Of a stretch of DNA of 64,000 nt, positions 1 through 15,500 are shown in pieces. This stretch comes from Liolophura sinensis (Eukaryota; Mollusca; Polyplacophora; Chitonida; Chitonidae): NCBI RefSeq assembly GCF_032854445.1, contig NC_088298.1:23585295-23649294 (forward strand), in the 5' to 3' direction. The position numbers were made by a program, and so were the translations under genes. The notes below the pieces were generated by a model. It ran no database searches, had not been told where the DNA came from, and saw nothing but the letters and a program-made list of their open reading frames with translations. The stretch's first letter is position 1; every line of letters starts with the position of its first letter.

Positions 1-480
1 ACACTATTGGTATATAGACTTTATTGCTCTGTAGGCCTTATCGGTATATGGACATTATTGGTGTATAGACGTTATCGGTATATCGACATTATTGGTATAT
101 GGACACTATTGGTATATAGACGTTATCGGCATATCAACATTATTGGTATATGGACACTATTGGCATATAGACATTATTGCTCTGTAGGCCTTATCGGTAT
201 ATGGACATTATCGGCATATAGACATCATCGGTATATGGACATTTTCGGTATATGGGCACTATCGGTATATGGACACTATTGGTAGACAGACATTATTGGT
301 ATATGGACACTATTAGTATATAGACATTATTGGTATATAGACATTATCGGTATATGGACATTATTGGTATATAGTCATTATTGGTATATAGACATTATCA
401 GTATATGTGCACTATCGGTATATGGACATTATTGGTGCATGACCATTATTGGCGCATGACCATTACTGCTGCATGGATAT
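1..480. repeat. 17-bp minisatellite
   Basis: About 27 copies of ggtatatagacattatt with substitutions, running off the left edge and ending 20 bp before the donor of the last linker exon. The plus-strand ORF in it is a by-product. Confidence 0.93.
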
Positions 481-499
481 CATTTGCTCTAAAACTTAC

Positions 500-568
500 C
501 TATGGGCTGAACAAAGGCTGACGTGGGAGGAGGCGTGGGTAATGTTGTTGTTGCTACGGTGGTTTGCT
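500..568 (-). CDS. Linker exon, 69 nt, Thr/Pro
   Basis: Acceptor TTTTTCAG, donor GTAAGT, phase 1-1. QTTVATTTLPTPPPTSAFV then QPI. Its phase-1 donor implies at least one further exon beyond the left edge. Confidence 0.75.
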
Positions 569-3500
569 CTGAAAAACACCCATTTTCATTGAGATCCATT
601 GTCTGAAGATTTACTAATTTAGATTATGTTTTATATACAAAATACTACAGTATAGCGAGTAAAATCTGATCAGTACGCATGTAACCGATGGAATGCAGCC
701 TCTTAGTTTAGCTCAGTTAAGGTTTTACTGTAACTATTCACTTAGACACCTTAATAATAGAATCTCCGACAGATCCCTAGCACCTGGCTTTAGCGAAAAT
801 CAGGTAGAAAGATTCAGCATTGAAACGAATTGTAACACTGACATTTGTTGATTGTTATGCAGAAAGTAAAAAGAGAATAAAGAGGCAGAAAATACCCTCT
901 GGACATATCATACAAATAAGGCATAATGCAGGTGTTCTTGTTATTAATGTAACTAATCCAGAAGAAGAGCAACGATTTCATTTGGAAACCCATAATCCCG
1001 AAGAATACTTACCGCTGCAAATAGAGGCATACAGTTGTCTGTCAATATCCTGCAGCGCAGCGAAATCCTCCACATTAAATCTGTACTCATCAAGAGGTTT
1101 GCTGGCAATACCGTCCAACTCTCGGGTGTCCGTGAGTCCGATACCAATAGCGAATATCGTGATGCCTTCCCGTCTGGCCTGTTCCGCTTCCGGTATGGTC
1201 CGCTGGGAATTGATGTTGGAGATACCGTCTGTCATGATCACAGCGATGTCCATCACGCCCGGACGATCGCCGTTCCGTTGGCTAAACATCTCAGTCCTCA
1301 TCGTTTCCAGACCGCCTGCAGTGTTCGTACTACCGTAGTTGTATGGAACGCTGCTAATGGCATTAATAATGTCGGCCTTGGAGCGGTAGGTATTCAGTTG
1401 GAACTGAACGTACACCTCAGTGCTGTAGGTCAACAAACCAACTCGTACGTTGCCGTTGTCGATGTCGGCAGGCTTGATCAAGTCCTGGATGAAGGCCAAC
1501 TGAAGCTGGAAGTTGAACTCGGTGACACTGGTGGATGCGTCCAGCACCACGACAATGTCGGCCTTCGCACCGATGCAAGCTGGATGAGAGAGACCAAAGT
1601 TACTGATTCATGAAGCACAGCCAAAAGATACAAAAAGACAAAAAGAAAAGGAAGGAATGGCATCAACCGAAATATGTATCCTGCAGCTTTTGCACATGAA
1701 TATTTGACGGTACGATGGTGGTTAGGTTTGTGTTCGGAGGAAATCGAAACTCGAGATTGTTCGAAAGAAACCACAGCACCTTATATGATGCATGGTAAAT
1801 GTCCTGACTTAAGCCCGTTACCGTACCTCTGGTACTTGGATTAAAAACGCTAAAACATTGATGACTGTTTTCATATGGGTAAGTGCCATGTGTTTAGGTA
1901 TAGAAAAAAATCATCACTTGCTCTGTTTCTTGGATATACACTTTGTGTTTTTATTGATTAATTGATTGATTGATAGATTGATTTATATGTGTTAAGGTGT
2001 TCAGGTTTATGGGTGGAGGAAACCGCTATGTCCAACCTTCACCAAACACACGACCGCCTGACTAAACCCACAGCCTAGCCATCATGAGCCGAATTCATGC
2101 CACCCTGTCACATTATTCATGAAGAGCCGATATAGCCCACCACCCAGCCATCATGAGCCGGATTTGCGCAACCCTGCCACATTATACATGAAGAGCCGAT
2201 ATAACCCACAGTCCAGCCATCATGTGCCGGATTCGCGCCACCCTGCCACATTATACATGAAGAGCCGATATAACCCACCACCCAGCCATCATGTGTCGGA
2301 TTTGCGCCACCCTGCCACATTATTCATGAAGAGCCGATATAACCCACAGCCCAGCCATCATGTGTCGTATTTGCGCCACCCTGTCACATTATACATGAAG
2401 AGCCGATATAACCCACAACCCAGCCATTATGAGCCGGATTCGTGCCATCCTGCCACATTATTCATGAAGAGCCGATATAACCCACAGTCCAGCCAGTATG
2501 AGCCGGATTCATGCCATCCTGCCACATTATTCATGAAGAGCCGATATAACCCACAGCCCAGCCATCATGTGTCGGATTTGCGCCACCCTGCCACATTATT
2601 CATGAAGAGCCGATATAACCCACAGTCCAGCCATCATGAGCCGGATTCGTGCCATCCTGCCACATTATTCATGAAGAGCCGATATAACCCACAGCCCAGC
2701 CATCATGAGCCGGATTTGCGCCACCCTGCCACATTATACATGAAGAGCCGATATAACCCACCACCCAGCCATCATGTGTCGGATTTGCGCCACCCTGCCA
2801 CATTATTCATGAAGAGCCGATATAACCCACAGTCCAGCCATCATGAGCCGGATTCGTGCCATCCTGCCACATTATTCATGAAGAGCCGATATAAACCACA
2901 GCCCAGCCATCATGAGCCGGATTTGCGCCACCCTGCCACATTATACATGAAGAGCCGATATAACCCACAGTCCAGCCATCATGAGCCGGATTCATGCCAT
3001 CCTGCCACATTATTCATGAAGAGCCGATATAACCCACAGCCCAGCCATCATGAGCCGAATTCGCGCCAACCTGCCACATTAGCCATGAAGAGCCGATATA
3101 GCCCACCGCCCAGCCAGCATAAGCCGGATTCGTGCCATCCCACATTATTCATGAAGAGCTGATATGATGTTGCTACAAAAATGCTTCAGAGATTTGAACT
3201 ATTGGGAGAGATGGTCTGTGGGATATTTACTTTATGGTCTACGTTATCTGTGATTGATAATGAATCGTTGTGCATTCATCCGTCCTAATTTCTCACTTTT
3301 TTGGCGGTTTGTGTGGATTGTTTTGGAAATTGATCTTCCGGTTATTCACCCGGAACGTCGATATTGGTTGATGACTGATATGGGAACGTTTGTTTCGACG
3401 AAGATGTTGTAGGTAAATGAATTAAATTAGCATTTTAATCGTGCATTATGGTAGTTCGTCGGTTGTTAATAACCCATATCCGCCGTTTCGTCCAGTAGTC

Positions 3501-6500
3501 TACTTCAAGGGGGAAAGTGTCCCACCAGTTCTCTGTCCGCCCTGCAAAGGGGGCGCTGACCTCATTCGTGAGCGACAACTACCTCAACTTAACCACGTAT
3601 GGTTGGATAATCTCACCTCTGGGGAGCGGCATTGGTGTAGTGGTCGGGCGAGGTGTGGTTGGTGCTGGAGTGGGCCTGGGTGTCTCCGGGTCTGTAGCAA
3701 ACAGAGAAAAGAAACAATAAAGACTCATGAAACCAGGGAATAGAGAGAAATTAAATCCTGTCTTTTGGGAAAATCTCAAGTCCAAACACATTTTTAGGTA
3801 AAAATCGCGTGTCATGAAACAAGGTTTACAAAAATGCTTGATTTCAAGTGTGTGGTTTTTAAATTCATAAAATTAAATTACAGTAAATATGGGTATATAA
3901 CCCCTTTGGTTTTTAAAATCTCTTTTTATCGGTGAAATTATGTAAAATAACTAACGTTTTCTCTTATAGCAGTGTGAACGTATTTACATGAATCAATGCT
4001 TACGTTTTACTACCCAATGAATTATACTCACTGATGCAGAGGGATTTGAAAAGGCTTTTATCAATGTTTTGTAGAGCTTCAAAGTCGTCCACATTGAATC
4101 GGTACTTATCCAAAGGCTTGTTGGCAATTCCGTCGATTTCTCGGGTATCTTGGATGCCAATACCGATAGCATACACTGTGATACCTGCCTGTCGGGCTAA
4201 GTCAGCTTCAGGAATAGTACGGCGAGAGTTGATGTTGGACACACCGTCCGTCAGAACAACAGCAATGTTCTGGACATTCGGTCTGTCTCCATTTCTTCTG
4301 CTAAACATCTCTGTCCTCATGGTTTTAATACCATCAGCGGTATTGGTGCTTCCGTAGTTGTAAGGAATCTGAGCAATGGCGTTGATGTAGTCGTCCCTGG
4401 TCGAGTATTCATTCATGTGGAACTGGATGTAGACTTCAGTGCTGAATGTTAAAACACCAAACCTCACAGCGCCATTAGGAACATCGGCTTTCTTCACTAG
4501 ATCCATGAGGAAGGCCAGCTGAAGCTGGAAGTTGAACTCTGTTACACTGGTGGAGGCGTCAACAACAACAACGATGTCAGCCTCGGTGCCAATACAATCT
4601 GAGCAAGAAAGCACAGTAAGATACCAGTTCAAATGTGTATAACATGACCAAGATGAAAAGAAGGGAGATGAATTAAAACTTTACCAAAGAATGAATGACA
4701 CGGTCAGGGCCAAATCGATGTTTTTCTTAATTTTACTCGGTGTCATTACTGCTCTGCAGCTTAATTTCGGATGCCGAATTTGCCTGCTTATAATAGTTTT
4801 AAAAACTCCAGTCGTTAGGAAGTCAACATAGTTTTGGTAGTGCAACTTTTAACAAACATTGTGTGTCGTAGTTTTATTAGAATCACAGGGGTCGATATAA
4901 GACAAGATATAAGAGTGGATGTTACAAGGTACAGTGGTTTACCAAAACCTGAATGATATGGTCATTATCAAATATATGGTTTTGTGATTTTTACTCATTA
5001 AAAATACTGCTCTACAACTTAATTTGTTATGCCGACATTTTTCTGACTAAACTAAACTGAATAGAATGGTATTTACCCTGCAAGGTGGTTGGTCTGGGTG
5101 TAGTTGGCGGTGGGGTTGGTTTGGGCGTCTCTGGCTCTGAAAATGATAATTGGCGTTTGGACAATCAATTTGAAATTTGCTCATCAATAGAACCATGAAT
5201 TAAGCCATGAGAGGGGATAAGTTGACAATAAAAAAGAAGCGGAAATGAAGAGAAGGTAAATGAAGAGAATGAAAATATAAAAAGTCTGAGGGATAAAAAG
5301 AAGAAAAGGAAAACGAAGAAAGCTTTACTAGCAAATGACGAAAGGGAAAACGAAAAAAGTTGGTAAATGAAGAAAAGAAAACGAAATATGGTTGACAAGC
5401 CATGGTGCTGAGGGAAATCTGGTTGAGGCATGGTGATAGGGGATACCCGCTCAAGCCATGGTGCTAGGGACACTAGGGCTTGTGTTCTGTTTAAGCATCT
5501 ACATGAACAGTCAGAAAAAATTCCTAACTGGGGTAAACTGACAAGAGGCCAGATTTCACTGATTCGGTCTGACTATTTGCCAAAAATCACACTGTCGGAT
5601 TTTAATACTTTTCATTCTGTAGATTTTTATATTCCCGAAATGTCGAAAATAGTTCCATGACTTACACTTAAACACGTAACATCCATGTAAAGACCTTAAC
5701 TGATCTTATATCGAATGAACAAGCAACAATTACACGACACCAAAATAATTTAAAAAACATACAATTGCGGGTAATCACGATAAATTGTTTTCATATACAA
5801 TACATATTGCAACAACCAAACATCTCCTTTTTTTGACACACCTTTGTGCAAGGACTGTGACACTCTGATTATCAACTACCTTTCATCCACATCGACGTAA
5901 ACTCATCTAATCAAATGTGCAATATCCTCATAATACCCGCCTTATCACTCAAATCGACTGGAATACGTTTTTCGTTCCACCGTCTTGCACTTATCGGGAC
6001 GATGTTACAAGTATGGGCAATAAGGACTCTGCTGTGTTTTCAACAAGCCTCTGTATTTCGGGTTAAAAATAAAATATTTAGCACATTTACAATATGAAGT
6101 ATTTGTTCTTGCCAACCAGCAGTTTAAGTGTTCAGTTGCATGCTTGGTTTGACACTAATAATCTTGTCTATACTTTGGGGAGTTCTGAGATTTATAAAAA
6201 TATAATGGATTTAGGCGGGAAAGGTGCCCATTGCAGGAGACGATTGAAATATCGGATCCGCCATTAAGCAAACAGTTCACTCAATGTCCACCGATAAAGG
6301 AGCTGACCATATTTGTCAAACAAGCATTATATGTGTGTTAACACAATCTTGTGGTACTGGAAGAACTTTAGATCATTGTCAATGTAAAAGGCTGTATAGT
6401 AAAAAGGTGAGAAAATAGAAAAGAGAAAATTCAGATTCCTCTGTATTTAATGTACAATAAACCGGAAAGAAAAGACGTGGACGGAGGAACACGCTGACAC

Positions 6501-9500
6501 AATATAAATACAAGTTTAGATTTTCTGCATAAGAATGAAACGCTTTGAATGTAATGATAAACCAGTGAGATGCATAATCAAAAAATAAATGACTTTTTCT
6601 TGAAGAAAACAGACAATTGTTTCATCTGAATAGTGTTTATTAAAAATGGAAGAGGCAAAAGATTTTTTTTTCAAAGAATAGTGTTGTATTGAGTGGAGAT
6701 TAAAGAGAAATGGTGAGATTAAGAAACAAGAGTAAAGAATATAAAGAACGAGAAAAAGAGATACAAGAACAAATTCACCATTTAGGCAAAAATCGAATTA
6801 AATCAAAAGAGACTTGAGAAGTGTCGATAGACTAATATGAGAGGAACGTGACAGAAATCGGTTCGCCTGATTAGAACAAGATTTTCGTCACACGAATGAT
6901 ACGAATGACGTGTTTTGAATATAAGGAGAGATTCAAGAAAATTGACGTCACACGAATGACGTGTTCTGAATATGAGGACAGAGTCAAGAAAATTAACGTC
7001 ACACGAATGACGTGTTCTGAACAAGAGGTCAGAGTCAGGAAATTGACGTGTTCTGAATATGACAGATTCAAAAGGATTTACGGACATTTAACAAGATTTA
7101 CGTCATATGAATGACGTGTTTTGAATATAAGGAGAGATTCAAGAAAATTAACGTCAAACGAATGAAGTGTTTTGAAGATCAGGACAGAGTGGAGAAAACG
7201 AACGTCATACGAATGACGTGTTCTGAATATGAGGACCGAGTCAAGAAAATTGACGTCATACGAATGAAGTGTTCTGAATATGAGGAAAGAGTCAAGAAAA
7301 TTAACGTCATACGAATGACGTGTTTTGAATATAAGGAGAGATTCAAGAAAATTAACGTCATACGAATGACGTGTTTTGAAGATCAGGGCAGAGTGGAGAA
7401 AGCGAACGTCATACGAATGACGTGTTCTGAATATGAGGACAGAGTCAAGAAAATTAACGTCAAACGAATGACGTGTTCTGAATATGAGGACAGAATCAAG
7501 AAAATTGACGTCATACAAATAACGTGTTCGTAATGTGAGGACAGACTTCAGAAAATTGACGTCATACGAATGAAGTGTTCTGAATATGAGGAAAGAGTCG
7601 AGAAAATTAACGTCAAACGAATGACGTGTTTGAATATGGGGACAGAATCAAGAAAATTGACGTCATACAAATAACGTGTTCGTAATGTGAGGACAGACTG
7701 CAAGAAATTAACGTCATGCGAATGACGTGTTTTGAATATCAGGATAGAGTGGAGAAAACGAACGTCAAACGAATGACGTGTTCTGAATATGAGGACAGAA
7801 TCAAGAAAATTGACGTCATACAAATAACGTGTTCGTAATGTGAGGACAGACTTCAGAAAATTGACGTCATACGAATGAAGTGTTCTGAATATGAGGAAAG
7901 AGTCGAGAAAATTAACGTCAAACGAATGACGTGTTCTGAATATGGGGACAGAATCAAGAAAATTGACGTCATACAAATAACGTGTTCGTAATGTGAGGAC
8001 AGACTGCAAGAAATTAACGTCATGCGAATGACGTGTTTTGAATATCAGGATAGAGTGGAGAAAACGAACGTCAAACGAATGACGTGTTCTGAATATGGGG
8101 ACAGAATCAAGAAAATTGACGTCATACAAATAACGTGTTCGTAATGTGAGGACAGACTTCAGAAAATTGACGTCATACGAATGAAGTGTTTTGAATATGA
8201 GGAAAGAGTCAAGAAAATTGACGTCATACAAATAACGTGTTCGTAATGTGAGGACAGACTTCAGAAAATTGACGTCATACGAATGAAGTGTTCTGAATAT
8301 GAGGAAAGAGTCAAGAAAATTAACGTCATACAAATAACGTGTTCGTAATGTGAGGACAGACTTCAGAAAATTGACGTCATACGAATGAAGTGTTCTGAAT
8401 ATGAGGAAAGAGTCAAGAAAATTAACGTCATGCAAATAACGTGCTCGTAATGTGAGGACAGATTCAAGAAGATGGTTAAGATTCACGTCATACAAATTAC
8501 GTATTTACAATATAGGACTGGTTCAGGAACATATACGTCACAGGAAAGACGTAAGCTGATGATGGAAGAACAGATTTAGGGAAGGCTAAAACTTACGTCA
8601 TTCGAATGACGTGTTCTGAATAGAGTTTAAGTTCAAGAAGATATCCGTCACACAAATGACGTTATCTTAAGATGGGACAAATTTGACAAAGAGAATAGTT
8701 ACTTCAAACAAGTGATGGGAAGGATAGCTGAGAAACAAAAGGCTCAAACGGCGATAGCAGAATCAGACATGATAGATGAACATCAGGAATGGGTTATTCT
8801 CTTACTCACCAATACACAGAGACTTGAAAAGCGTTTTATCTATATTTTGTAGAGCTTCAAAGTCATCCACACTGAATCGGTACTTATCCAAAGGCTTGTT
8901 GGCAATTCCGTCGATTTCTCGGGTATCTTGGATGCCAATACCGATAGCATACACTGTGATACCTGCCTGGCGGGCTAAGTCAGCTTCAGGAATAGTACGG
9001 CGGGAGTTGATGTTGGACACACCGTCTGTCAGAACAACCGCAATGTTCTGGACATTTGGTCTGTCTCCATTTCGTCTGCTAAACATCTCTGTCCTCATGG
9101 TTTTAATACCATCTGCAGTATTGGTGCTTCCGTAGTTGTACGGAATCTGAGCAATGGCATTGATGTAGTCGTCCCTGGTCCTGTACTCGTTCAGATGGAA
9201 CTGGATGTAGACTTCAGTGCTGTATGTTAAAACACCAAACCTCACAGCTCCATTGGGAATATCGGCTTTCTTGACAAGATCCATGAGGAAGGCCAGCTGA
9301 AGCTGGAAGTTGAGTTCTGTCACACTGGTAGAGGCGTCAACAACAACAACGATATCAGCCTCGCTACCAATACAATCTGGGTGAGAAAGCAATGTAAGGT
9401 ATGAAATTAAATGTGCGTATTGCATGGCCCAGCTGAAAAGAGTGAAATCACTTTACCGAGGGAGACAATAGTTAATATCGCGTTGTATTAATGTGTCAAG

Positions 9501-12500
9501 CTAAGCTAAAATGTCTCTGCCTTATTGTAATCATAAATTACAGAAACCAGTACTGCCCTAACTGTAACCCACCTCAGATGCCGGAAAGAGATTTACATTA
9601 GCATGACAAGGTTCATTTAAATAGGTAAAAATTACAACTGCCACCAAAAGTTGTTGAAAAGCACATCTTTCTTGTATGTGTATACTTGTCGAAATGTATT
9701 AAACAGGAACTTCTAAAGGAATATAGATATTTCTAGTGAAGAAGAAAATGCTAATTAAGGAATCAGGTTATGGTCTATTAGCTCTCTTTTATTCCGCTGA
9801 GTGACAGAAGTATTCCGAAGTATGCTGATAGATAGAAGACTTGTTAAAACGAAACGCAGTTTTCAGCGAATGGTATTTACCCAGCAGAGTCGTTGGCCTT
9901 GGCGTAGTTGGTGGGGGTGTTGGCTTGGGAGTCTCAACCTCTGGAAATAGGTATAAAGATAACCAGCTGGAAGCTCGCTTAAATTAGATTTTTTAACATA
10001 ATTAACGGTATATAGGACAGAGTTTAGATGTGGAAAGATGAGGGGAAAATGAAGACAGGTACATACATGTCAACCTCAAAATATGTTTATGTTTTGGTCA
10101 TGATTAGACGAAATATGATGCACAAGGATGTTGATAGTCCAGGTGCTAAGTGGTGCTGGCGTGTTGGGTGAAGGTAGATAGTCCAGGTGCTAAGTGGTAC
10201 TGGCGTGTTGGGTGAAGGGGTGTTTCGTTATTCCTGATCACAATAAAAGAATCTCTCCTGATGGGATAGATTCAAGAAGAAAGATGAGCTTTTTTGACAC
10301 ACGAATCATGTGTGATAAATATGGGAATAACTGGAAAATGCTAACAGTTGAGATGTTGACAAAGAAATGTCGGATGACTACAGAGGCATATCATGCGAAG
10401 GCGACAAAAACAGTCTCCCCGATTAGAAATGGAGAGAAATTAAATCTTTCGTCATCGAATGACGTGTGTCCAACATGAGACAGATTCAGGAAGAATTCCA
10501 TTCGCCGTCATAAAAATGAAACGTGCATAAAAATGGTACAGGTCTTTGAAGAAAATTAAAATGGTTGAGTGCTAAGGCACTCAAGGAAAAGGTTAAGATT
10601 TACAAGTGCTGACGATGAGTTAAATTCAAGAAGAACCCTGAGAAATACGCCAAAGAAATGGCATGTTTTGAACATCGGACAGGCTTAAGACAACAGGTGC
10701 CGTTATCGAGTACAACGGAAAGCACGCATTCAAGAAAAAGATGAGATTTATTTCACACAAATGGTGTGTGCTGAAGATAGGATAGATTCAAGAAGAATAT
10801 TAAAACTTGCGTCACAAAAATGACGGGTTCTGACGATGGGAGAGTTTCAGGAAGAAAGTTGTTAACATGAGATAGATTCAAGAAAGTAGTAATTTACGCT
10901 TTTCTAAAGATGTGATACAATCAAGAAAGTTAAGATTTATATCACGTGAATGCCGTGAGTTTTACACAATAAAGATTTGGATGAGATGAAAGTTTGTGTC
11001 TATTACATGACACAGTTCACTTTCATCATAACTGAGAATCAAGGTAAAAGAACAGTTTATGTCACTTACAAAGTGTGTGCATTAAACACGGGACAGATTT
11101 GAAAGGAAGGATAGCTGAGACTTGTACAGGTGTCTGATGGCGATAGCAATCCTCGGATATGGGTTTTTCTTTCTTACTCACCAATACACAGAGACTTGAA
11201 AAGCGTTTTATCAAGATTTTGTAGAGCTTCAAAATCATCCACACTGAATCGGTACTTATCCAAAGGCTTGTTGGCAATTCCGTCGATTTCTCGGGTATCT
11301 TGGATGCCAATACCGATGGCATACACTGTGATACCTGCCTGGCGGGCTAAGTCAGATTCAGGAATAGTACGGCGAGAGTTGATGTTGGACACACCGTCTG
11401 TCAGAACAACCGCAATGTTCTGGACATTCGGTCTGTCTCCATTTCGTCTGCTAAACATCTCTGTCCTCATGGTTTTAATACCATCTGCAGTATTGGTGCT
11501 TCCGTAGTTGTACGGAATCTGGGAAATGGCATTGATGTAGTCGTCCCTGGTCCTAAATTCGTTCAGATGGAACTGGATGTAGACATCAGTGCTGTATGTC
11601 AAAACTCCAAACCTCACAGCTCCGTTAGGAATGTCGGCTTTCTTGACAAGATCCATGAGGAAGGCCAGCTGAAGCTGGAAGTTGAGTTCTGTCACACTGG
11701 TAGAGGCGTCAACAACAACAACGATGTCAGCCTCGCTACCAATACAATCTGAGCAAGAAAACAATGTAAGGTATAAAATTAAATAATTATATGTTATGAC
11801 CTAGTTGGAAAAATGTAAAAACAATAGCTAATACTGTGTGTTCTATCAGTGCGACAAAGTAAGCTTACTTATTCTGTTTAATTTAATTCATAATAAATTC
11901 CAGTATTCTTTTAAGTGTTCGATATATCATTTACTAGAAAATGTCCATTTTTGCTGTGTAACTTGATCACATACCGCTACAGAACCTATTTTGGCACCGC
12001 ACGGTTCATATACCAAAGTATAAACTTGACGGTTTCCGAAATAGAAGTGTTGGAAAGAACATTTTCCTTCTGTATGTCTACTTCACAAAGAGCTCTATAA
12101 TCGGATCACGGTCTATTTAGTGTTTAATATTCTGTTGTTTGATTAACGTAATTGTCGTACGCTCATATATCAAATAAATGTTAAAAGAAAACGTAGTTTT
12201 CAGCGGATTGTATTTACCCAGCGTTGGTCTGGGCGTAGTTGGTGGCGGTGTTGGTTTGGGCTTCTTCACCTCTGAAAACGACCAGATGCACAGGTATAAT
12301 CAGTTGACGTTCGCGCAAGTTTAGAATCTGTGTATCCTTAATAACATGTGAACAGAGATCAGCTGAGTGGAGATGAGTGGAAAATGGATAAAGTTTAAGG
12401 TATGTCTATCTCAAAGCCATTGTCACGTGACGAGACGAAATGTTCAGGGTATATATAGCCTTTCGTGTAATCATCGGCCGATCAGGTTGCATCTAAAACA

Positions 12501-15500
12501 TCCGGCAAAGTCGTTCAGGCAATGGTAAATGAAATCCATTTCTCCAGAACTTCCGCCGAACCCATAACATGTGTTAATAAGAGAATTTAAAGAGGTCAGA
12601 AGATGAGTTTTTCCCTTGTTATATGCCGTATATTTTGAAAATGAAGAAAGATGAAGAATCGTTTAGTGAATATCTGAGGAAGTGAAAGTAAAAGAAATCT
12701 ATATTTGCAATCCTACGACGTACAGAGTAAACTGAGGGATTTACTCCTAGTGTGCAAATGTTCAGTACACCAAGGAGATGCTGATGACAGAAAGACGAAA
12801 GTTGAGATTTTTCGCCTTTATGAATGCGTGTAAAGGATGGAGCTAGGCAATATATTCATGAAGAAAGTTGTGATTTGCTCACGCGAATGACGTGTGCTCA
12901 AAATAGGATAGATTCAAGAAGAAAGTTGTGATTTGCTCACACGAATGACGTGTGCTCAAAATAGGATAGATTCAAGAAGAAAGTTGCGATTTGCTCAAAC
13001 GAATGACGTGTGCTCAAAATAGGATATTTTCAAGAAAAAAGTTGTGATTTGCTCACACGAATGACGTGTGCTCAAAATAGGATAGATTCAAGAAGAAAGT
13101 TGCGATTTGCTCACACGAATGACGTGTGCTCAAAATAGGATAGATTCAAGAAGAAAGTTGTGATTTGCTCACACGAATTACGTGTGCTCAAAATAGGATA
13201 GATTCAAGAAGAAAGTTGCGATTTGCTCACACGAATGACGTGTGCTCAAAATAGGATAGATTCAAGAAGAAAGTTGCGATTTGCTCACACGAATGACGTG
13301 TGCTCAAAATAGGATAGATTCAAGAAGAAAGTTGTGATTTGCTCACACGAGGATAGACTCAAAACAGGATAGACTCAAGAAGAAAGTTCTGATTTGCTCA
13401 CAAGAAAAACGTGTGCTCATAACTTCTAGATTCAAGAAGAAAGTTGTGATTTGCTCACGCCAATGACGTGTGCTCAAAATAGGATAGATTCAAAAAGAAA
13501 GTTGCGATTTGCTCACACGCATGACGTGTGCTCAAAATAGGATAGATTCAAGAAGAAAGTTGTGATTTGCTCACACGAATGACGTGTGCTCAAAATAGGA
13601 TAGATTCAAGAAGAAAGTTGCGATTTGCTCACACGAATTACGTGTGCTCAAAATAGGATAGATTCAAGAAGAAAGTTGCGATTTGCTCACACGAATGACG
13701 TGTGCTCAAAATAGGATAGATTCAAGAAGAAAGTTGTGATTTACTCACACGAATAACGTGTGCTCAAAATAGGATAGATTTAAGAAGAAAGTTGTGATTT
13801 GCTCACACGAATGACGTGTGCTCATAACTTCTAGATTCAAGAAGAAAGTTGTGATTTGCTCACACGAGGATAGACTCAAAACAGGATAGACTCAAGCAGA
13901 AAGTTCTGATTTGCTCACACGAAAAACGTGTGCTCATAACTTCTAGATTCAAGAAGAAAGTTGTGATTTGCTCACACGCCAATGACGTGTGCTCAAAATA
14001 GGATAGATTCAAGAAGAAAGTTGCGATTTGCTCACGCATGACGTGTGCTCAAAATAGGATAGATTCAAGAAGAAAGTTGTGATTTGCTCACAAGAATGAC
14101 GTGTGCTCAAAATAGGATAGATTCAAGAAGAAAGTTGCGATTTGCTCACACGAATGACGTGTGCTCAAAATAGGATATTTTCAAGAAAAAAGTTGTGATT
14201 TGCTCACACGAATGACGTGTGCTCAAAATAGGATAGATTAAAGAAGAAAGTTGCGATTTGCTCACACGAATTACGTGTGCTCAAAATAGGATAGATTCAA
14301 GAAGAAAGTTGCGATTTGCTCACAAGAATGACGTGTGCTCAAAATAGGATATTTTCAAGAAAAAAGTTGTGATTTGCTCACACGAATGACGTGTGCTCAA
14401 AATAGGATAGATTCAAGAAGAAAGTTGCGATTTGCTCACACGAATGACGTGTGCTCAAAATAGGATAGATTCAAGAAGAAAGTTGCGATCTGATCACACG
14501 AATGACGTGTGCTGATGATATGGCAGATTCAAGAAGAAAGTTGCAATTTTACACACGACGATACAGTGATAGCTTCAAGAGGAAAGCCGCGATTTTTTTC
14601 CACACGAATGACTGTGTGCTTATGACTGGATTTATACAAGAAGAACGTTGCAAGTATTTTCCACATGACTAAGGAGTGCTGATGACAGGACAGATACAAG
14701 AAGAAAGTTATAATTATTTTCCACACGAATAACGTGTGCTTATGATAGTAGAGATACAAAAGAAAGTTGCAATTATTTTCCACACGAATAACGAGTGCTT
14801 CTGACAACACAGATACAAAAAGTTGCAATTTTTTCCACCCGAATGGCGTGTGCTCATTATATTATAGATTAAAGAAGAAAGCTGCAATTTTTTCCACACG
14901 AATGATGTGTGCTAAAGACAGGATAGATACAAGAATATAGTTGCGATTTTCCCCACACGAATGACTTGTGCTGACAATATAACAAATTCAAAATATTTTC
15001 AGATTTTCTCCTGGGTAAAGGTATGTTAAATATGTGAGAGATTGTGATAATGGAGTTTAGATTTTTCCATCCAAACGAAAGCATTTCACCAAACCAAAAA
15101 GACGTGTGCTGTAAACAGAAAAGACACGGGGGACAGAAAACATGATCAAATCTTCATCCAAACAACAACATTAACTGAAGAAGAAAAAATTGGTAAACTG
15201 ATTGGCACAAAAACCGTACTCAAGGTGTTCTTTTTTGTTTTATATGACGGTGGATAATGTTTATTTGAGGAAAGTATCGGAGTACAATCACCGATTTTTG
15301 TAAGATACCCGACAAACTGCTTGACTAAAAGCCGCAGATTAAACCGTGGGAGCTGGATTCGAACTTATGACCTCTATGGTAGAGGCCTCATAGCCGAAGC
15401 GAGCCAGGGCTTTAACAACCGGAGCTGGCAGATTCCCTTAGTCACAACAAGGAAGTATGATGATAGGTTAGATTCCAAAAGAAAGTAGAGATTGTCGTCA

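Noticed and set aside
820-1613. Plus-strand ORFs of 172 and 192 codons over VWA exon 21, and similar plus-strand ORFs over every other VWA exon
   Set aside because: They are antisense to a clearly homologous VWA domain and recur only because the exons are similar.
5165-5473. Minus-strand ORFs rich in F and S
   Set aside because: Artefact of a purine-rich plus strand; no domain or splice evidence.
7548-8495. 315-codon minus-strand ORF in the 51-bp array, and the shorter ORFs around it
   Set aside because: Open on both strands because the unit is a multiple of three; pure tandem repeat.
12846-14530. Regular direct repeats resembling a CRISPR array
   Set aside because: Repeats are contiguous without unique spacers, and the window is clearly eukaryotic.
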